Below, piece after piece: positions 38,570 to 48,806 of a stretch of 64,000 nucleotides of DNA. Under the pieces are notes generated by a model, which did no database searches, was not told the DNA's origin, and saw only the letters and a list, made by a program, of their open reading frames with translations. Both the position numbers and the translations under genes were made by a program. Each line of letters opens with the position of its first letter. The stretch's first letter is position 1. Source of the stretch: Candidatus Omnitrophota bacterium (GTDB lineage Bacteria; Omnitrophota; Gorgyraeia; Gygaellales; Profunditerraquicolaceae); contig JALNZI010000003.1 in NCBI GenBank assembly GCA_023229385.1, positions 23,844-87,843 of the forward strand, given 5' to 3'.

Positions 38570-38898
38570 AAGTTATATATTGATATATTTAGTTTTTCAT
38601 GCATTAATTTTTTATATTCTTCATAATATTTATCTGATTCAATATTAAGATACTCTATTGTAGTATCTTTAGCAAGATGTAATTCTTTTAATGGTTTAAC
38701 CGTTCCATGTGGAGGTCCTAGATCCCAATGATCCTCATAATCTATAAAATTCGTAGTAAATTTATGTCTACTTATAATAAACCAGAATTTTTTAGCATCA
38801 AAAATTCCTATATGAGCATTTCTAGCTGAGATTATATATAAATATCCATCTTTGCAATCTTCTAGTTTAATATAATTTTTAATATTTTTAGTTGCCAT
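38566..38898 (-). CDS. Hypothetical phage protein
   Basis: 110 residues: YIISARNAHIGIFDAKKFWF then DYEDHWDLGPPHGTVKPL. The SARNAxIGxF...HWDxGxPxGTxxPL block is one I recall only in hypothetical phage proteins. Overlaps the 58-residue gene. Function not known. Confidence 0.5.
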   Translation of the reverse strand: MATKNIKNYIKLEDCKDGYLYIISARNAHIGIFDAKKFWFIISRHKFTTNFIDYEDHWDLGPPHGTVKPLKELHLAKDTTIEYLNIESDKYYEEYKKLMHEKLNISIYNL

Positions 38899-38900
38899 AA

Positions 38901-39068
38901 TTATTCTTCTTTCAAATCTAATTTTTCACCACACCAAGGACAATATTTCCACATAGATGAATTATATTTTGGTGCTGCTATATGACATGAACAATAAATT
39001 ATAATATCAGTTATTTGTTTATCACCAATTTTAAATTCTTCACAATCACATTTGTATTTATATGCCAT
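38901..39068 (-). CDS. 55-residue zinc-ribbon protein
   Basis: MAYKYKCDCEEFKIGDKQIT, then IYCSCHIAAPKYNSS and WKYCPWCGEKLDL. Cys pairs (CxC, CxCH, CxxC) suggest a zinc ribbon. Located just after the class II tRNA gene in transcription order. Confidence 0.5.
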   Translation of the reverse strand: MAYKYKCDCEEFKIGDKQITDIIIYCSCHIAAPKYNSSMWKYCPWCGEKLDLKEE

Positions 39069-39088
39069 AATATTTCTTTCTAAGTATA

Positions 39089-39173
39089 AGCTGGTAGAGA
39101 GATTTGAACTCCCGATTGTATTTCTACGATGGATTACAGATCCATTGCACTAGACCAACTATGCGATACCAGC
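39089..39173 (-). tRNA. Class II tRNA, Tyr(GUA)-like or Thr(UGU): register ambiguous
   Basis: Minus strand: acceptor GCTGGTA/TACCAGC is perfect, D stem GCA/TGC, T stem GGGAG/CTCTC with TTCAAAT loop. The variable region of 15 bases can form a short stem (GTA/TAC), as in tyrosine tRNAs. The anticodon stem ATGGA/TCCAT encloses TCTGTAA, which puts UGU at positions 34-36 with C33, whereas GUA would lie one base later behind a normal U. Length and arm favour Tyr; the loop favours Thr. CCA is not encoded. Confidence 0.75.
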
Positions 39174-39174
39174 A

Positions 39175-39468
39175 TTATTTACGTGTATCAATAAATTTAA
39201 ATTCAAAATCTTTATTTCTATCATTAAGAAGTTCTTGTATTAAATTTTCTTCTCTTAAGAAACTATTTAATATTTTATAACAAGAATTATATTCATGGTT
39301 AATATTATAATATCTTATATAAATTCTATTAAATTCTGGTAATTTGTATTTTTTTAAAAACGATTGAAACATTTTATCATCAAAAATATTAATACTTTGT
39401 TTTCTACATATAATAGTTGTACAGTTATTTAATTTAGGTTCACAATAATATATTAAATAATCATTCAT
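39175..39468 (-). CDS. Hypothetical protein
   Basis: 97 residues, MNDYLIYYCEPKLNNCTTII, Lys/Asn/Tyr-rich, four Cys. Ends two bases before the tRNA gene, so gene and tRNA are probably on one transcript. Not recognised. Confidence 0.4.
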   Translation of the reverse strand: MNDYLIYYCEPKLNNCTTIICRKQSINIFDDKMFQSFLKKYKLPEFNRIYIRYYNINHEYNSCYKILNSFLREENLIQELLNDRNKDFEFKFIDTRK

Positions 39469-39607
39469 ATTTATAATTCATCAATTCATTAATTGTATTA
39501 ATTGAATTTATCATTCCATTTTCAGGATCAAAATCTAGTATTATTTTATCTAATAATATTTTTGCTTTTTTAAGTTTTTCGAATTCTTCTATTGAAATAT
39601 CAATCAT
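39461..39607 (-). CDS. 48-residue helical protein
   Basis: MIDISIEEFEKLKKAKILLD, then KIILDFDPENGMINSINTIN. Heptad-like helix pair. Starts in an overlap with the glycosyltransferase stop and ends over the next ATG. Confidence 0.45.
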   Translation of the reverse strand: MIDISIEEFEKLKKAKILLDKIILDFDPENGMINSINTINELMNYKYE

Positions 39608-40485
39608 ATATATCCTTTGAATAAATTAATAGCATTTGGTATTATTTCATCTTTAAATTTATCTATAAGTTCAATTCCAGATAGTTGAAACCAAGGTTCA
39701 TGATAAGCGCCACTATTTTGATTAGTAGTAACATTTATATCTAACATTTTGGCTTCTATAAGTAATCTACTACATGTCTCAGGTATATCTGGGAAAAATA
39801 TAAAATGTTTAAATTTAGCTAATGTTTTCCAAAAGTTTTCTTTAACGTTTATTCTAGGTATTGGAAAATAAGGTAATTTATTATCTAGACAATATCTAAG
39901 TGAACCTTGCTTATTTTTTATATTTTGACCCTGTCTTAAAGTCATTCCATTAGATAATGTTATAAACTCAGCATCGTTGAAAAATGCATATTTATCTATT
40001 TTAAGCGTATTTAATCTTATAGAATTTATAAGTTCAAGATCTTCATGTAAATATAAACTTCCATGTATATTAGTAGTATTAGTTATGTTATTTTTATTAA
40101 GTTGATCTTCATGCCATTGTGTCTGACATATTACTACTTTAGCATTATTATAAAATGCTCGATTAGTAAAATATATTTCTGGAACTATTCCAGATATGTT
40201 AACTTCTCCTGTAGGAAGTAAGAATGGATTACGAGTACTTATATATTTATGATCGTGTTCATATATTAAATAGTTTTTATATTTAATAAGTTGTTGTTTT
40301 GTATTTTCATTAAGATTAACAAAATTTGTAATTATATAAAAAGAATTGATGTCTATAATATTTAATTTATGTGATTCAATAGTATTTGCGATGCCTAGAT
40401 AATATAATAATACATCATTTGTTACCTCTGCACCACGACGAACCTCATTAGAGAAATAGTCAGATACAAATATAATTTTAGACAT
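39604..40485 (-). CDS. Putative glycosyltransferase
   Basis: 293 residues. FVSDYFSNEVRRGAEVTNDV at the N-terminus (a Rossmann entry with GGAE-like loop), YNAKVVICQTQWHEDQL-like middle, FIFFPDIPETCSRLLIEAKM as the donor-binding end (ExxxRLxxEA) typical of GT4-like proteins. Short N-terminal domain. Same operon as the other glycan genes. Confidence 0.6.
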   Translation of the reverse strand: MSKIIFVSDYFSNEVRRGAEVTNDVLLYYLGIANTIESHKLNIIDINSFYIITNFVNLNENTKQQLIKYKNYLIYEHDHKYISTRNPFLLPTGEVNISGIVPEIYFTNRAFYNNAKVVICQTQWHEDQLNKNNITNTTNIHGSLYLHEDLELINSIRLNTLKIDKYAFFNDAEFITLSNGMTLRQGQNIKNKQGSLRYCLDNKLPYFPIPRINVKENFWKTLAKFKHFIFFPDIPETCSRLLIEAKMLDINVTTNQNSGAYHEPWFQLSGIELIDKFKDEIIPNAINLFKGYI

Positions 40486-40912
40486 ATTGTTCTAGTTGTT
40501 TGTTAAGATTTTCTAAGTCTTTTATATCATTTTTATTTGAAATTATAAAATCTTCAATAGTACAAATATTACAAATATCATAATCTCCACTTTTATCTAA
40601 TTCTATATAATGCCAATTATTTGGTTTTATATTATAAGTAGATATTTCATAACTTATATTTTTTTGTAATAATCTTCTCACTTTATGATTTAATTCTTTG
40701 ATATATAAAATAATTCTATTTTTATCATTATCAATAGTTGTATATTTAAATTCTTCTTTAAATTGTTCAAATGAAATTAAATTAGCTTCATGTTCTTCAG
40801 CATTGGGTAAATCTTTATATTCTTTACCGTCTAATGTTATATATACAGTAACTTTTTCTTTTCCAGTTACTACAAGTTCTTTTTTATCTATTTCAATTTC
40901 TTTTGTTATCAT
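40478..40912 (-). CDS. Hypothetical protein
   Basis: 144 residues. Strand-rich start (EIEIDKKELVVTGKEKVTVY) followed by DGKEYKDLPNAEEHEANLI, which looks like a bacterial or phage YokU/zinc-less 'DGKEF' module where a short helix follows a DG turn. Stop overlaps the next start. Unknown function. Confidence 0.4.
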   Translation of the reverse strand: MITKEIEIDKKELVVTGKEKVTVYITLDGKEYKDLPNAEEHEANLISFEQFKEEFKYTTIDNDKNRIILYIKELNHKVRRLLQKNISYEISTYNIKPNNWHYIELDKSGDYDICNICTIEDFIISNKNDIKDLENLNKQLEQYV

Positions 40913-40919
40913 AATTTAT

Positions 40920-41132
40920 TTACCATGTTTCACTAGTTGTTATATCTTCTATTGTTCCACATTCTATACATCGTATTTCTATTGTTGCACCAATACCACC
41001 ACCTGGTGTAATTATAAATTGTAATAAACCATTTCCTTTAGCACATTTTAAATGATTGTTATGAAATTTTTCTACAGAAGCTATTTCTTTGTCTCCCATA
41101 TTTATACCACAATAAGATTTAATTTTAGACAT
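40920..41132 (-). CDS. Small zinc-ribbon-like protein
   Basis: 70 residues. HLKCAKGNGLLQFIITPGGG and later IEIRCIECGTIEDIT; three or four Cys with CxxC at the end. Probably metal-binding. Its start overlaps the end of the upstream 56-residue protein. Confidence 0.45.
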   Translation of the reverse strand: MSKIKSYCGINMGDKEIASVEKFHNNHLKCAKGNGLLQFIITPGGGIGATIEIRCIECGTIEDITTSETW

Positions 41133-41295
41133 TTGGTTTTTCTATCTGTGAACATTCAATTACTTCATAATTATAAGAATTACATTTAGGACACGACCAA
41201 CTATACATTGGGTGATCTAATAATTCAGTTCTTTCATAACCGCAATGTGGACAAAAATATAAGAATTTAGATCCTTCTTTAACTGGAATATACAT
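41125..41295 (-). CDS. 56-residue zinc-ribbon protein
   Basis: MYIPVKEGSKFLYFCPHCGY followed by YSWSCPKCNSYNYEV. Two CPxC pairs 20 residues apart: a rubredoxin-like zinc ribbon. Begins one base after the glycosyltransferase stop and overlaps the downstream gene. Confidence 0.55.
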   Translation of the reverse strand: MYIPVKEGSKFLYFCPHCGYERTELLDHPMYSWSCPKCNSYNYEVIECSQIEKPNV

Positions 41296-41296
41296 A

Positions 41297-42746
41297 TTAA
41301 CCTCTATCAGGTAAATATTTAATATTATATTGTGAAAAATCCTGTGTAGGAGGCTGTACTTCTGGAATAACAGCAGGATCTAGATATCTATCTTCTTTAA
41401 AATTACTTATATCAGTATTATCTAATATCTCTTCCCATTGCTTACAGACGTTAACCCAATCAAGCTTTTTAGCAAGTGATATTCCTTTTTGACTATATTC
41501 CTTACATAGTTCTTTACTATCATAAAGACGTTTTATTTGTAATGCTGCTTTAGAAGTATCTGCTATTGCTTTAATAAAATTTGTTCTTGGTTCATGTTCA
41601 ATATCTGCAGGATCTACAAACATAAGAGTTCCTTTACCCCAATCAGCCATAGCTGAGTATTTGGTTGTAATTGTTGGTATCCCAGCACTAATTGATTCTA
41701 TCAATGTGAGCGCGAAACCTTCAGAATTTGATAAAAGTATATGAGAATCAAAACAATTAATTATTTCATTGAGTTGTTCTTCTGTTGGACCAAGTCCTGG
41801 TTTAAGATTCTTATCAAATATAACTCTGTCTTGTAGATTATAATAAGCAACTAACCATTGTAGATCCCATCCGATTGTATCTTCTAGGCTACAATGAAAA
41901 TAACATTTAATTTTACGTCCATTCTTTTCATAACCTTTATCTATAAACTTACGCATAGACATAAGTATTGCATCTTGTCTTTTACGTGGTTGACATCTGC
42001 TAACACAACCTAATAGAAATGTATTATCAGTTATATCAAAATACTTTTCTCTAAGTTCTTTTTTACGATCTAAACTTAAAGGTTTCCATACTGAAGTATC
42101 TACACCATGAGGTATAACCGAAATATTAGTAAGTTCACGTCCACCTGTTACAATACGACATGTTTTATTTATAACGTTTTTAGCCCATTCTGTGAACACA
42201 ATAGGCTTATCTGACATACCAATAGTTTTGATTGTATCAATAGGAGGAAGGCCAGGTCTGTTCTCTGGAGGAATTAAGGTAGGAAATAGACATTCACTAT
42301 CTATTGCTAGATATGGCATGAATTTATAGCAAGGTCTATTTTTAAGATGGTTTAAATTATATAAACCCCAGATGTCGTTAATAGGTATTACAATATCTGG
42401 TTTAAAATGTTGTATTACGAAATAACTACTATCATAACCGTAATGATCTTGCATAAAGTTTGGTGCTTTGATGCAAGAACTATGATCTGGATGTTCTATA
42501 AGATCTGGACCATTAAGTTGTGGTAGAAAATATCTTACTTGTGGATTGTCTTTAGAAACATATTCAATTATATAACCTTTTTTACAACATCCAGTATGAT
42601 CTTTAAGTTGAGAATAATAATCTATAGGATGTCCAACTGGTATTGGTATATCAGAGAATCCTAATTGTGCAATATCATATTTACCTGTTTTACATAAATT
42701 TTTAATTATGTTATTTGCTACTGCTGCGTAGCCAGTCTTACGTTTT
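41297..42746 (-). CDS. GT-B glycosyltransferase, main exon (interrupted by group I intron)
   Basis: Exon 2 encodes from KRKTGYAAVANNIIKNL to the end (about 482 residues). The donor-binding signatures are ISVIPHGVDTSVWKPL, LLGCVSRCQPRKRQDAIL, and LLSNSEGFALTLIESISAGIP with the EGFxLxxxE motif of GT4 enzymes. The open frame continues upstream to 42808 (MVTYSCLTNG) but those bases form the P9 region of a group I intron, so that start is artefactual. A proposed exon 1 is ATGAGTCT at 43786-43779, giving MSLKRKTGY after splicing. That model lacks the usual first beta strand of GT-B folds, so exon 1 may be longer or elsewhere. Confidence 0.75.
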
Positions 42747-43772
<1,026 letters not shown>

Positions 43773-43778
<6 letters not shown>

Positions 43779-44012
43779 AGACTCATTTAATCGATTTTTT
43801 ATTTTGTTTTTCTTTTCAGATTTCTTAATATCATTATCAATAAATGAATCAAATGTTTCTTTATCTAGAAAAACTTGAGTTGGTTTAAGTTCTTCTGATA
43901 ATATCAAATTTTTAAAATTATCTATTGATTCTTTTTGAGATACTGTAGGTGGAGGACATGGTCGATTAGTAGCGTTTACGTTACGTTCTTTTATTTTTCT
44001 AAGTTCACTCAT
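43773..44012 (-). CDS. Small hypothetical protein upstream of intron
   Basis: 79 residues: MSELRKIKERNVNATNRPCP, then PTVSQKESIDNFKNLILSEE. After splicing of the proposed intron its end would change to KNRLNESKT with the stop inside the glycosyltransferase start, the usual overlap pattern in this genome, which supports the splice model. Basic, helical; not recognised. Confidence 0.45.
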
Positions 44013-44220
44013 TTTCAGATTCCTTTATACTTTCTATAAAACTTCGGTATATCTTGCTAATACTACGTTGATTAAGTCCAAAGAAATCATTACTTTGAGA
44101 TTTAAAATTTGTACCGTGTATTAGTCTAGAATATACTACTAATTTGCTTTTTAAAGGCAAATGTTTAAATTTATGATATACTAAATCTTGCAAATCTTTA
44201 GGAATCTGTACCTTGTCCAC
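44005..44220 (-). CDS. Small HTH-like protein
   Basis: 71 residues. KLVVYSRLIHGTNFKSQSND followed by FFGLNQRSISKIYRSFIESI resembles a helix-turn-helix (region-4-like: xxLNQRSISKIY). Could be a DNA-binding regulator or a small terminase-like fragment. Overlaps both neighbours. Confidence 0.4.
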   Translation of the reverse strand: MDKVQIPKDLQDLVYHKFKHLPLKSKLVVYSRLIHGTNFKSQSNDFFGLNQRSISKIYRSFIESIKESENE

Positions 44221-44395
44221 TTACAACATCCTTTAAACTAGACACTGCTTTGTTAAAGCTATCTTTAACAGAAACGTTAGAATAAACATCAGATAGTTTA
44301 ACTTCTACTCCATCTATTACCAGAGTATCGTCTTTGTCTAAACTATCAGATATTCGTCCTATTCTTTTGCCTGAACGAGATACAATATCAATCAT
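44198..44395 (-). CDS. Small hypothetical protein
   Basis: 65 residues: MIDIVSRSGKRIGRISDSLD, DTLVIDGVEVKLSDVYSNVS. Short beta hairpin then helix. Stop overlaps the HTH-like gene; preceded by AAGGAG ribosome site. Not recognised. Confidence 0.45.
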   Translation of the reverse strand: MIDIVSRSGKRIGRISDSLDKDDTLVIDGVEVKLSDVYSNVSVKDSFNKAVSSLKDVVSGQGTDS

Positions 44396-44406
44396 TTTAA
44401 TTCTCC

Positions 44407-45066
44407 TTATAAAATACTATTTAGTCGATCTAGACCATTTATAAACATTGGTTTACATGTATTTTTACATGAATGACAATGTTCTCCAGGTGTTCTGTTA
44501 CGACTTTTTGTTACCACTTTAAGATAACCTCTATTCGTTATAGTATAAGCTATATCGTTGTTTTTTATAAGGTAGAAAGAATTTGATTGTACATTGAAAA
44601 TCAGACAATCGTTGGTTTTATTTTTAAGGATATTATAAATATAGTTACATTGTGAGTAAAAGGCAAGTTCTTTCTGCATTTCTTGCAAAGATCTGAAACA
44701 AAAGTGAACATTTATATTTTTATTCTCTAAAATACCTCCAATATTACATTGAATACGACTTTTATAAACGACGGTGTCGTAAATATTAGTTAATTTATTA
44801 GTTTCTAGAAACTTGTTTATATTAATAGCACAGGTAAGACAAGTATTTTTATAACTTTCACGATCTGCTTTATACACGTATCTTATACCTGTATAAGCAG
44901 TTGATGAAAAGTATTCAGTAAAAGACTTTAAAAAGTTATTAGAATGATTTTTAAGTAACTTGGTAAATAATATATCTATATATTTAATATAATTATCGTT
45001 TTCTAGATAATAATAACATTTATATAATCTATTATATAACGTCTTACTAAGTACTTTGTCTGGCAA
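44407..45066 (-). CDS. Cys-rich hypothetical protein
   Basis: 219 residues. Cys groups at CLTCAININKF and near the C-terminus GEHCHSCKNTCKPMF, reminiscent of iron-sulfur or zinc clusters in PD-(D/E)XK nucleases of the Cas4 type, but I do not see the nuclease motifs. Overlaps the upstream gene by 20 bases. Function unresolved. Confidence 0.4.
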   Translation of the reverse strand: MPDKVLSKTLYNRLYKCYYYLENDNYIKYIDILFTKLLKNHSNNFLKSFTEYFSSTAYTGIRYVYKADRESYKNTCLTCAININKFLETNKLTNIYDTVVYKSRIQCNIGGILENKNINVHFCFRSLQEMQKELAFYSQCNYIYNILKNKTNDCLIFNVQSNSFYLIKNNDIAYTITNRGYLKVVTKSRNRTPGEHCHSCKNTCKPMFINGLDRLNSIL

Positions 45067-45325
45067 CTTTCATTCTCTTTCTTCTTTTAATTTCTAATTG
45101 AATAACTTTAAGTGATAGTTTTTTATCTTGAACTAAATTTAAAAGTTTAATTCTTGTATTTATTCCATCATATCTACGTTCATCAAATATTAGTCCTAGA
45201 GTTAACGGAACTATACTTTCTAGGTATAATTTCATTTGTTTGTCTAATTTAGATATATTTTCATCAAGAAGTTTAGATTCTAAAGTATCGTTAATATGTA
45301 CATAATCGCATCTAAGATTTAACAT
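45047..45325 (-). CDS. Small basic helical protein
   Basis: 92 residues: MLNLRCDYVHINDTLESKLL and a C-terminal basic segment EIKRRKRMKVARQST. Helical. Overlaps the gene downstream by 20 bases and the zinc-ribbon gene upstream. Unknown; a nucleic-acid binding role is possible from the basic tail. Confidence 0.4.
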   Translation of the reverse strand: MLNLRCDYVHINDTLESKLLDENISKLDKQMKLYLESIVPLTLGLIFDERRYDGINTRIKLLNLVQDKKLSLKVIQLEIKRRKRMKVARQST

Positions 45326-45450
45326 TTTACAAACTCTTTATGTCCACAATCTGGACATTTTGATTTTTTATTTTTGAAAGGATTACTTCTTCCAGTAACT
45401 TTTAATGTAAAATTACACTTATTACATTTATATTCAATTTGTTTTTCCAT
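45319..45450 (-). CDS. 43-residue zinc-ribbon protein
   Basis: MEKQIEYKCNKCNFTLKVTG then KKSKCPDCGHKEFVKC: CxxC, 19 residues, CxxC. A minimal zinc ribbon as in ribosomal or transcription-factor ribbons. Its stop overlaps the next ATG and its ATG directly abuts the metallophosphoesterase stop. Confidence 0.55.
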   Translation of the reverse strand: MEKQIEYKCNKCNFTLKVTGRSNPFKNKKSKCPDCGHKEFVKC

Positions 45451-45998
45451 TTAATTCTCGTAATGTCTATCTTTTATATAGTTAATGTTATTTGGAAGAG
45501 TTTTAAGTTTTTCTATTACATCATCTAGACTATATGGTTTGAACTGGTTAGTATCAACACCCACATCGAATGATTGTCCTTGTGATGGTAATGTATTATG
45601 GCTATGTCCGTATAACATAGGTGCATTAAAATGGCTACGATTCCATGTGCGCATAGCATAATGGCATAAAGTGATATGCATATTATTTATTTTAATTTCA
45701 GACATTGTACTTACTGATGTAAATATATGATATTTTCTTGGTTTAATTCTTGAAATATCGTGGTTCCCCAACAGAACGTGTATGTACTTATGGTTTAACT
45801 GATATAAGAATGGTTCTGGATCAGTCCAACTAAAATCACCAAGATGATATACTGTATCTTGTTTAGATATACAACTGTTCCAATTTTTAATTAAAGTATC
45901 ATTCATTTGTTCAACTGTATCAAATGGACGATTACAGTATTTAATTATATTTGTATGGTTAAAATAACCTAATGAGTATCAGCAGAGAACCAAATCAT
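45451..45998 (-). pseudogene. Calcineurin-like metallophosphoesterase split by a one-base frameshift
   Basis: A strong site (AAGGAG) leads to ATG at 45998 and MIWFSADTH, the DxH metal motif, then TAG at 45971-45969. One base later the frame continues LGYFNHTNIIKYCNRPFDTV and runs into the intact rest: VYHLGDFSW (GD), HVLLGNHD (GNHD), ITLCHYAMRTW (H) and MLYGHSHN (GHSH). Restoring one T gives a normal phosphoesterase of about 180 residues. The frame from 45906 alone (151 residues) lacks the first metal ligands. Real mutation, programmed shift and assembly error cannot be told apart here. Confidence 0.75.
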
Positions 45999-46037
45999 TT
46001 TGATTCTCCTTTGATACTCTTTATTTTCTTTTCCATG

Positions 46038-48464
46038 TTAATTAATCCTATTTCCAGATGTTAGTTTCTTATGACCAGCGTTTTGATCTTTAAGAGCTTT
46101 TATTGTAGCGTAACTATCTTCAGTTATTTGTAAGTTATAAGTATTTAATCTATATGCAAGTCCACCAGTTTTACCAGTATGTTTATTTTTAAATACATAA
46201 GCCTCTAGATATGGCATTGCTTTTGATCCTTCAGTTCCATATTGACCAGTCCATATAATATTAGTATTTTCATTTACGTTTAAATCATTATGTATCATTA
46301 TAATACTATCGGCGTCATATTCTAGTTGTACAGTGTCTTTAAGATCTGATGGATTAGGTCGACTATTATGATCCATTTTTCTAAGTTCAACAGTCATCAT
46401 GATGTGTATATCATATATTCTTGAAAAATCTTTTACTTTTTCTGATAGATGAGATACAGCATCAGTCTTTTGTTTATTTGGAGGCATTGTTAGTTTATGA
46501 AAGTTATCAAGTAAGAATATTTTTTTCTTGTTAGGAAATTCTTTAATGAACCATTCGATGTGAGCTTCCATAGCATCTGGAGTAGTACCTTCAGTTGCAT
46601 CAGCCATAATGAGTCTAGATGATAAACGATCATTCCAATGTTTAGCACTAAGTATGATTTCTTGATCTTCTGACATAAGTTTAGAATATTGCTTAATCTT
46701 AGATGTAGAAAATCCAGTCTTTTTAGCTAATGCTTTTAATGTCATAAGATCAGTTGTATCATCAATTGTCATGAAAAATATGGCTGCTTCTTCATTCTGT
46801 TCTACTATATCTACTGCTAATGATTGAAGCCATGAAGTTTTACCTACTGCAGGTTTACCTCCGATAAGTGTAAGATTAGTTGTATATGGAACTCCATCAT
46901 ATAACTCTTCAAATTTCTTAAAATGTGGTGCATAAAGGCCATATTGATACTCACCATTTTCAATCTTTTCCCAAAGAGTATTACGTTTATCTTCAAAAGT
47001 TGATCTGTTATCTAAAACATTATTATATTTAAGCTCAAGATTCTTAATTTTAACAATGGCTTCTTCAAGAATACCTTTAGTGTCTTTTACTTTTCTTTTA
47101 CCTAAAGCAGTCTGAACATATTTATTAACATCAGTAAGTTCTTCTATAAGTTTATCTGACTCTAGATTAACTTTAAGATCTACTTCTTTCTTTATGTCAT
47201 CTTTAGATATTCCTGTGAACTTAGCAAGTTCTTTGATCATTTTAAGACGTTTAATACTACTTTCTTCTGCAACAATATTTGGAATAATTTCTTCTACTGT
47301 TACAAGAGGATCATCTTGAAATGTTTTTTCTTTAAGTGACCATGAAAATGGAGATAAAGCTATGTCTGGATGAGCAAGCTTTTTAAGAGCATCTAAGCCA
47401 TATTCGCGGACGTAACTATCTGGATCATATCCTTCTGGTAGTTCTATAATCTTAATTGATTTAAAGATCTGATAAGCAGTAATACGTTCTAATGCAAGCT
47501 TAGTACCTTTTTTTCCACCCTCATCACCATCCAATGTAAGACAAATATGCTTTACATTATATCGAGCAAGTAAGTCTACATGTTGTTCAGTAAAAGCAGT
47601 GCTACCAAGAGCTACAACATTTTTAAGACCGCATTGATCTAGATATATTGCATCTAGATATCCTTCTACTATCCATAATGGACCACCCGCTGGATCATAG
47701 TTATTAAAATTATATAATATCTCACTTTTATTATATATGTCAGAATTAACAGAGTTACAGTATTTACGATCACCTTTTCCATTAGGAGCAAGATTAGTTG
47801 TACGTGTAACAAATCCTACTGCTCGATTTTTATCATCATATATTGGAAGAATGAAACCTTCAGATGTGAATATATCCTTACGAGCAAGGTCTGCTGATAG
47901 AAGCCAATCGTTATCTGTATAACCAATTTTATTCATGGTCTCTAGATATTTATTATATTCACTTACTACACCTATTTTATGCTTTCTGATGCTTTGTTCT
48001 GTAATTCCACGATCTAGAAGATGTTTTATACCAATGTGATCTTTATTAAGATCATTTCCAATATATGACATACCATGTGTAACATTTAAAGCATCTTTTA
48101 CACCACGACGTTTTTGATAAATGTCTCTAGTTTTGTTGTCTATTTGTATTGGTTCATAATCTACATTGTATTTTTTACATAGATAAGGTAATGTGTCCTC
48201 ATAGAAGGCAATGCTGGAAATTGGATATCCCTCAAGGTAGTGAACAGCATTTAGTATTGTACTATGTGTTCTACATGAAAAACAAAAACAAGCTGTATAA
48301 GCATGTTCACCACCATCAATAATATGCGTACTAGGATTTGCGTCTGCGTGACCTGGAACTATACATCTGATAAATCCAGCATCATTAGGAACACGTCCAT
48401 GTTCAGCAAGATACTCTAGAAAATGTTTATCTAATTCTTTAAATACATGAGAAAGATCGTTCAT
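46038..48464 (-). CDS. Primase-helicase (T7 gp4-like)
   Basis: 808 residues. N-terminal zinc site (Cys34, His39, Cys61, Cys64 in a CIVPGHADANP context), TOPRIM domain with IVEGYLDA (Glu267) and LTLDGDEGG (Asp312, Asp314), then a RecA-type helicase with Walker A GGKPAVGKTS (about 535-544) and Walker B KIFLLDNFH (Asp653). It makes RNA primers and unwinds DNA ahead of the phage polymerase. The start is in an ATGA overlap with the upstream gene. Longer than T7 gp4 (566 residues) because of a linker at about 360-520. Confidence 0.9.
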   Translation of the reverse strand: MNDLSHVFKELDKHFLEYLAEHGRVPNDAGFIRCIVPGHADANPSTHIIDGGEHAYTACFCFSCRTHSTILNAVHYLEGYPISSIAFYEDTLPYLCKKYNVDYEPIQIDNKTRDIYQKRRGVKDALNVTHGMSYIGNDLNKDHIGIKHLLDRGITEQSIRKHKIGVVSEYNKYLETMNKIGYTDNDWLLSADLARKDIFTSEGFILPIYDDKNRAVGFVTRTTNLAPNGKGDRKYCNSVNSDIYNKSEILYNFNNYDPAGGPLWIVEGYLDAIYLDQCGLKNVVALGSTAFTEQHVDLLARYNVKHICLTLDGDEGGKKGTKLALERITAYQIFKSIKIIELPEGYDPDSYVREYGLDALKKLAHPDIALSPFSWSLKEKTFQDDPLVTVEEIIPNIVAEESSIKRLKMIKELAKFTGISKDDIKKEVDLKVNLESDKLIEELTDVNKYVQTALGKRKVKDTKGILEEAIVKIKNLELKYNNVLDNRSTFEDKRNTLWEKIENGEYQYGLYAPHFKKFEELYDGVPYTTNLTLIGGKPAVGKTSWLQSLAVDIVEQNEEAAIFFMTIDDTTDLMTLKALAKKTGFSTSKIKQYSKLMSEDQEIILSAKHWNDRLSSRLIMADATEGTTPDAMEAHIEWFIKEFPNKKKIFLLDNFHKLTMPPNKQKTDAVSHLSEKVKDFSRIYDIHIMMTVELRKMDHNSRPNPSDLKDTVQLEYDADSIIMIHNDLNVNENTNIIWTGQYGTEGSKAMPYLEAYVFKNKHTGKTGGLAYRLNTYNLQITEDSYATIKALKDQNAGHKKLTSGNRIN

Positions 48465-48805
48465 ATCTGATTATTTTCTACTTTATTTAACATTATGTTT
48501 AGTTCATCTAAAATATCATAAGATGATGTTGGACTAAGAATATCGGTAGATTCAATATATTTTAATTGTTGTTTATAAAATTCTATTCTATCTTTAATAT
48601 AATCTATAACTTTTTGTTTGGTAACTCTTTGTATATTTGGTGGTGGTGTAGGTGTTGCTGGTCTATCATATTTAATACAATACTGACATTCTTTATTTTC
48701 TGATTTTAAACAGATTCTACAACCAAATAGAAAAGTTCTTTTAATATTTTTATTATTACAAAATATACCATCATAGGCGAATGTACAATTTATATTTTTA
48801 GGCAT
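48461..48805 (-). CDS. Cys-rich N-terminus small protein
   Basis: 114 residues: NCTFAYDGIFCNNKNIKRTF, GCRICLKSENKECQYCIKYD, a Pro-rich linker PATPTPPP and a helical C-terminus. Six or more Cys in the first 45 residues suggest one or two zinc knuckles. Directly upstream of the primase-helicase; perhaps a replication accessory factor. Confidence 0.45.
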   Translation of the reverse strand: MPKNINCTFAYDGIFCNNKNIKRTFLFGCRICLKSENKECQYCIKYDRPATPTPPPNIQRVTKQKVIDYIKDRIEFYKQQLKYIESTDILSPTSSYDILDELNIMLNKVENNQI

Positions 48806-48806
48806 T

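Noticed and set aside
44407..45066. Cas4-like call for the Cys-rich protein
   Set aside because: The cysteine pattern is suggestive, but no PD-(D/E)XK catalytic motif is seen.
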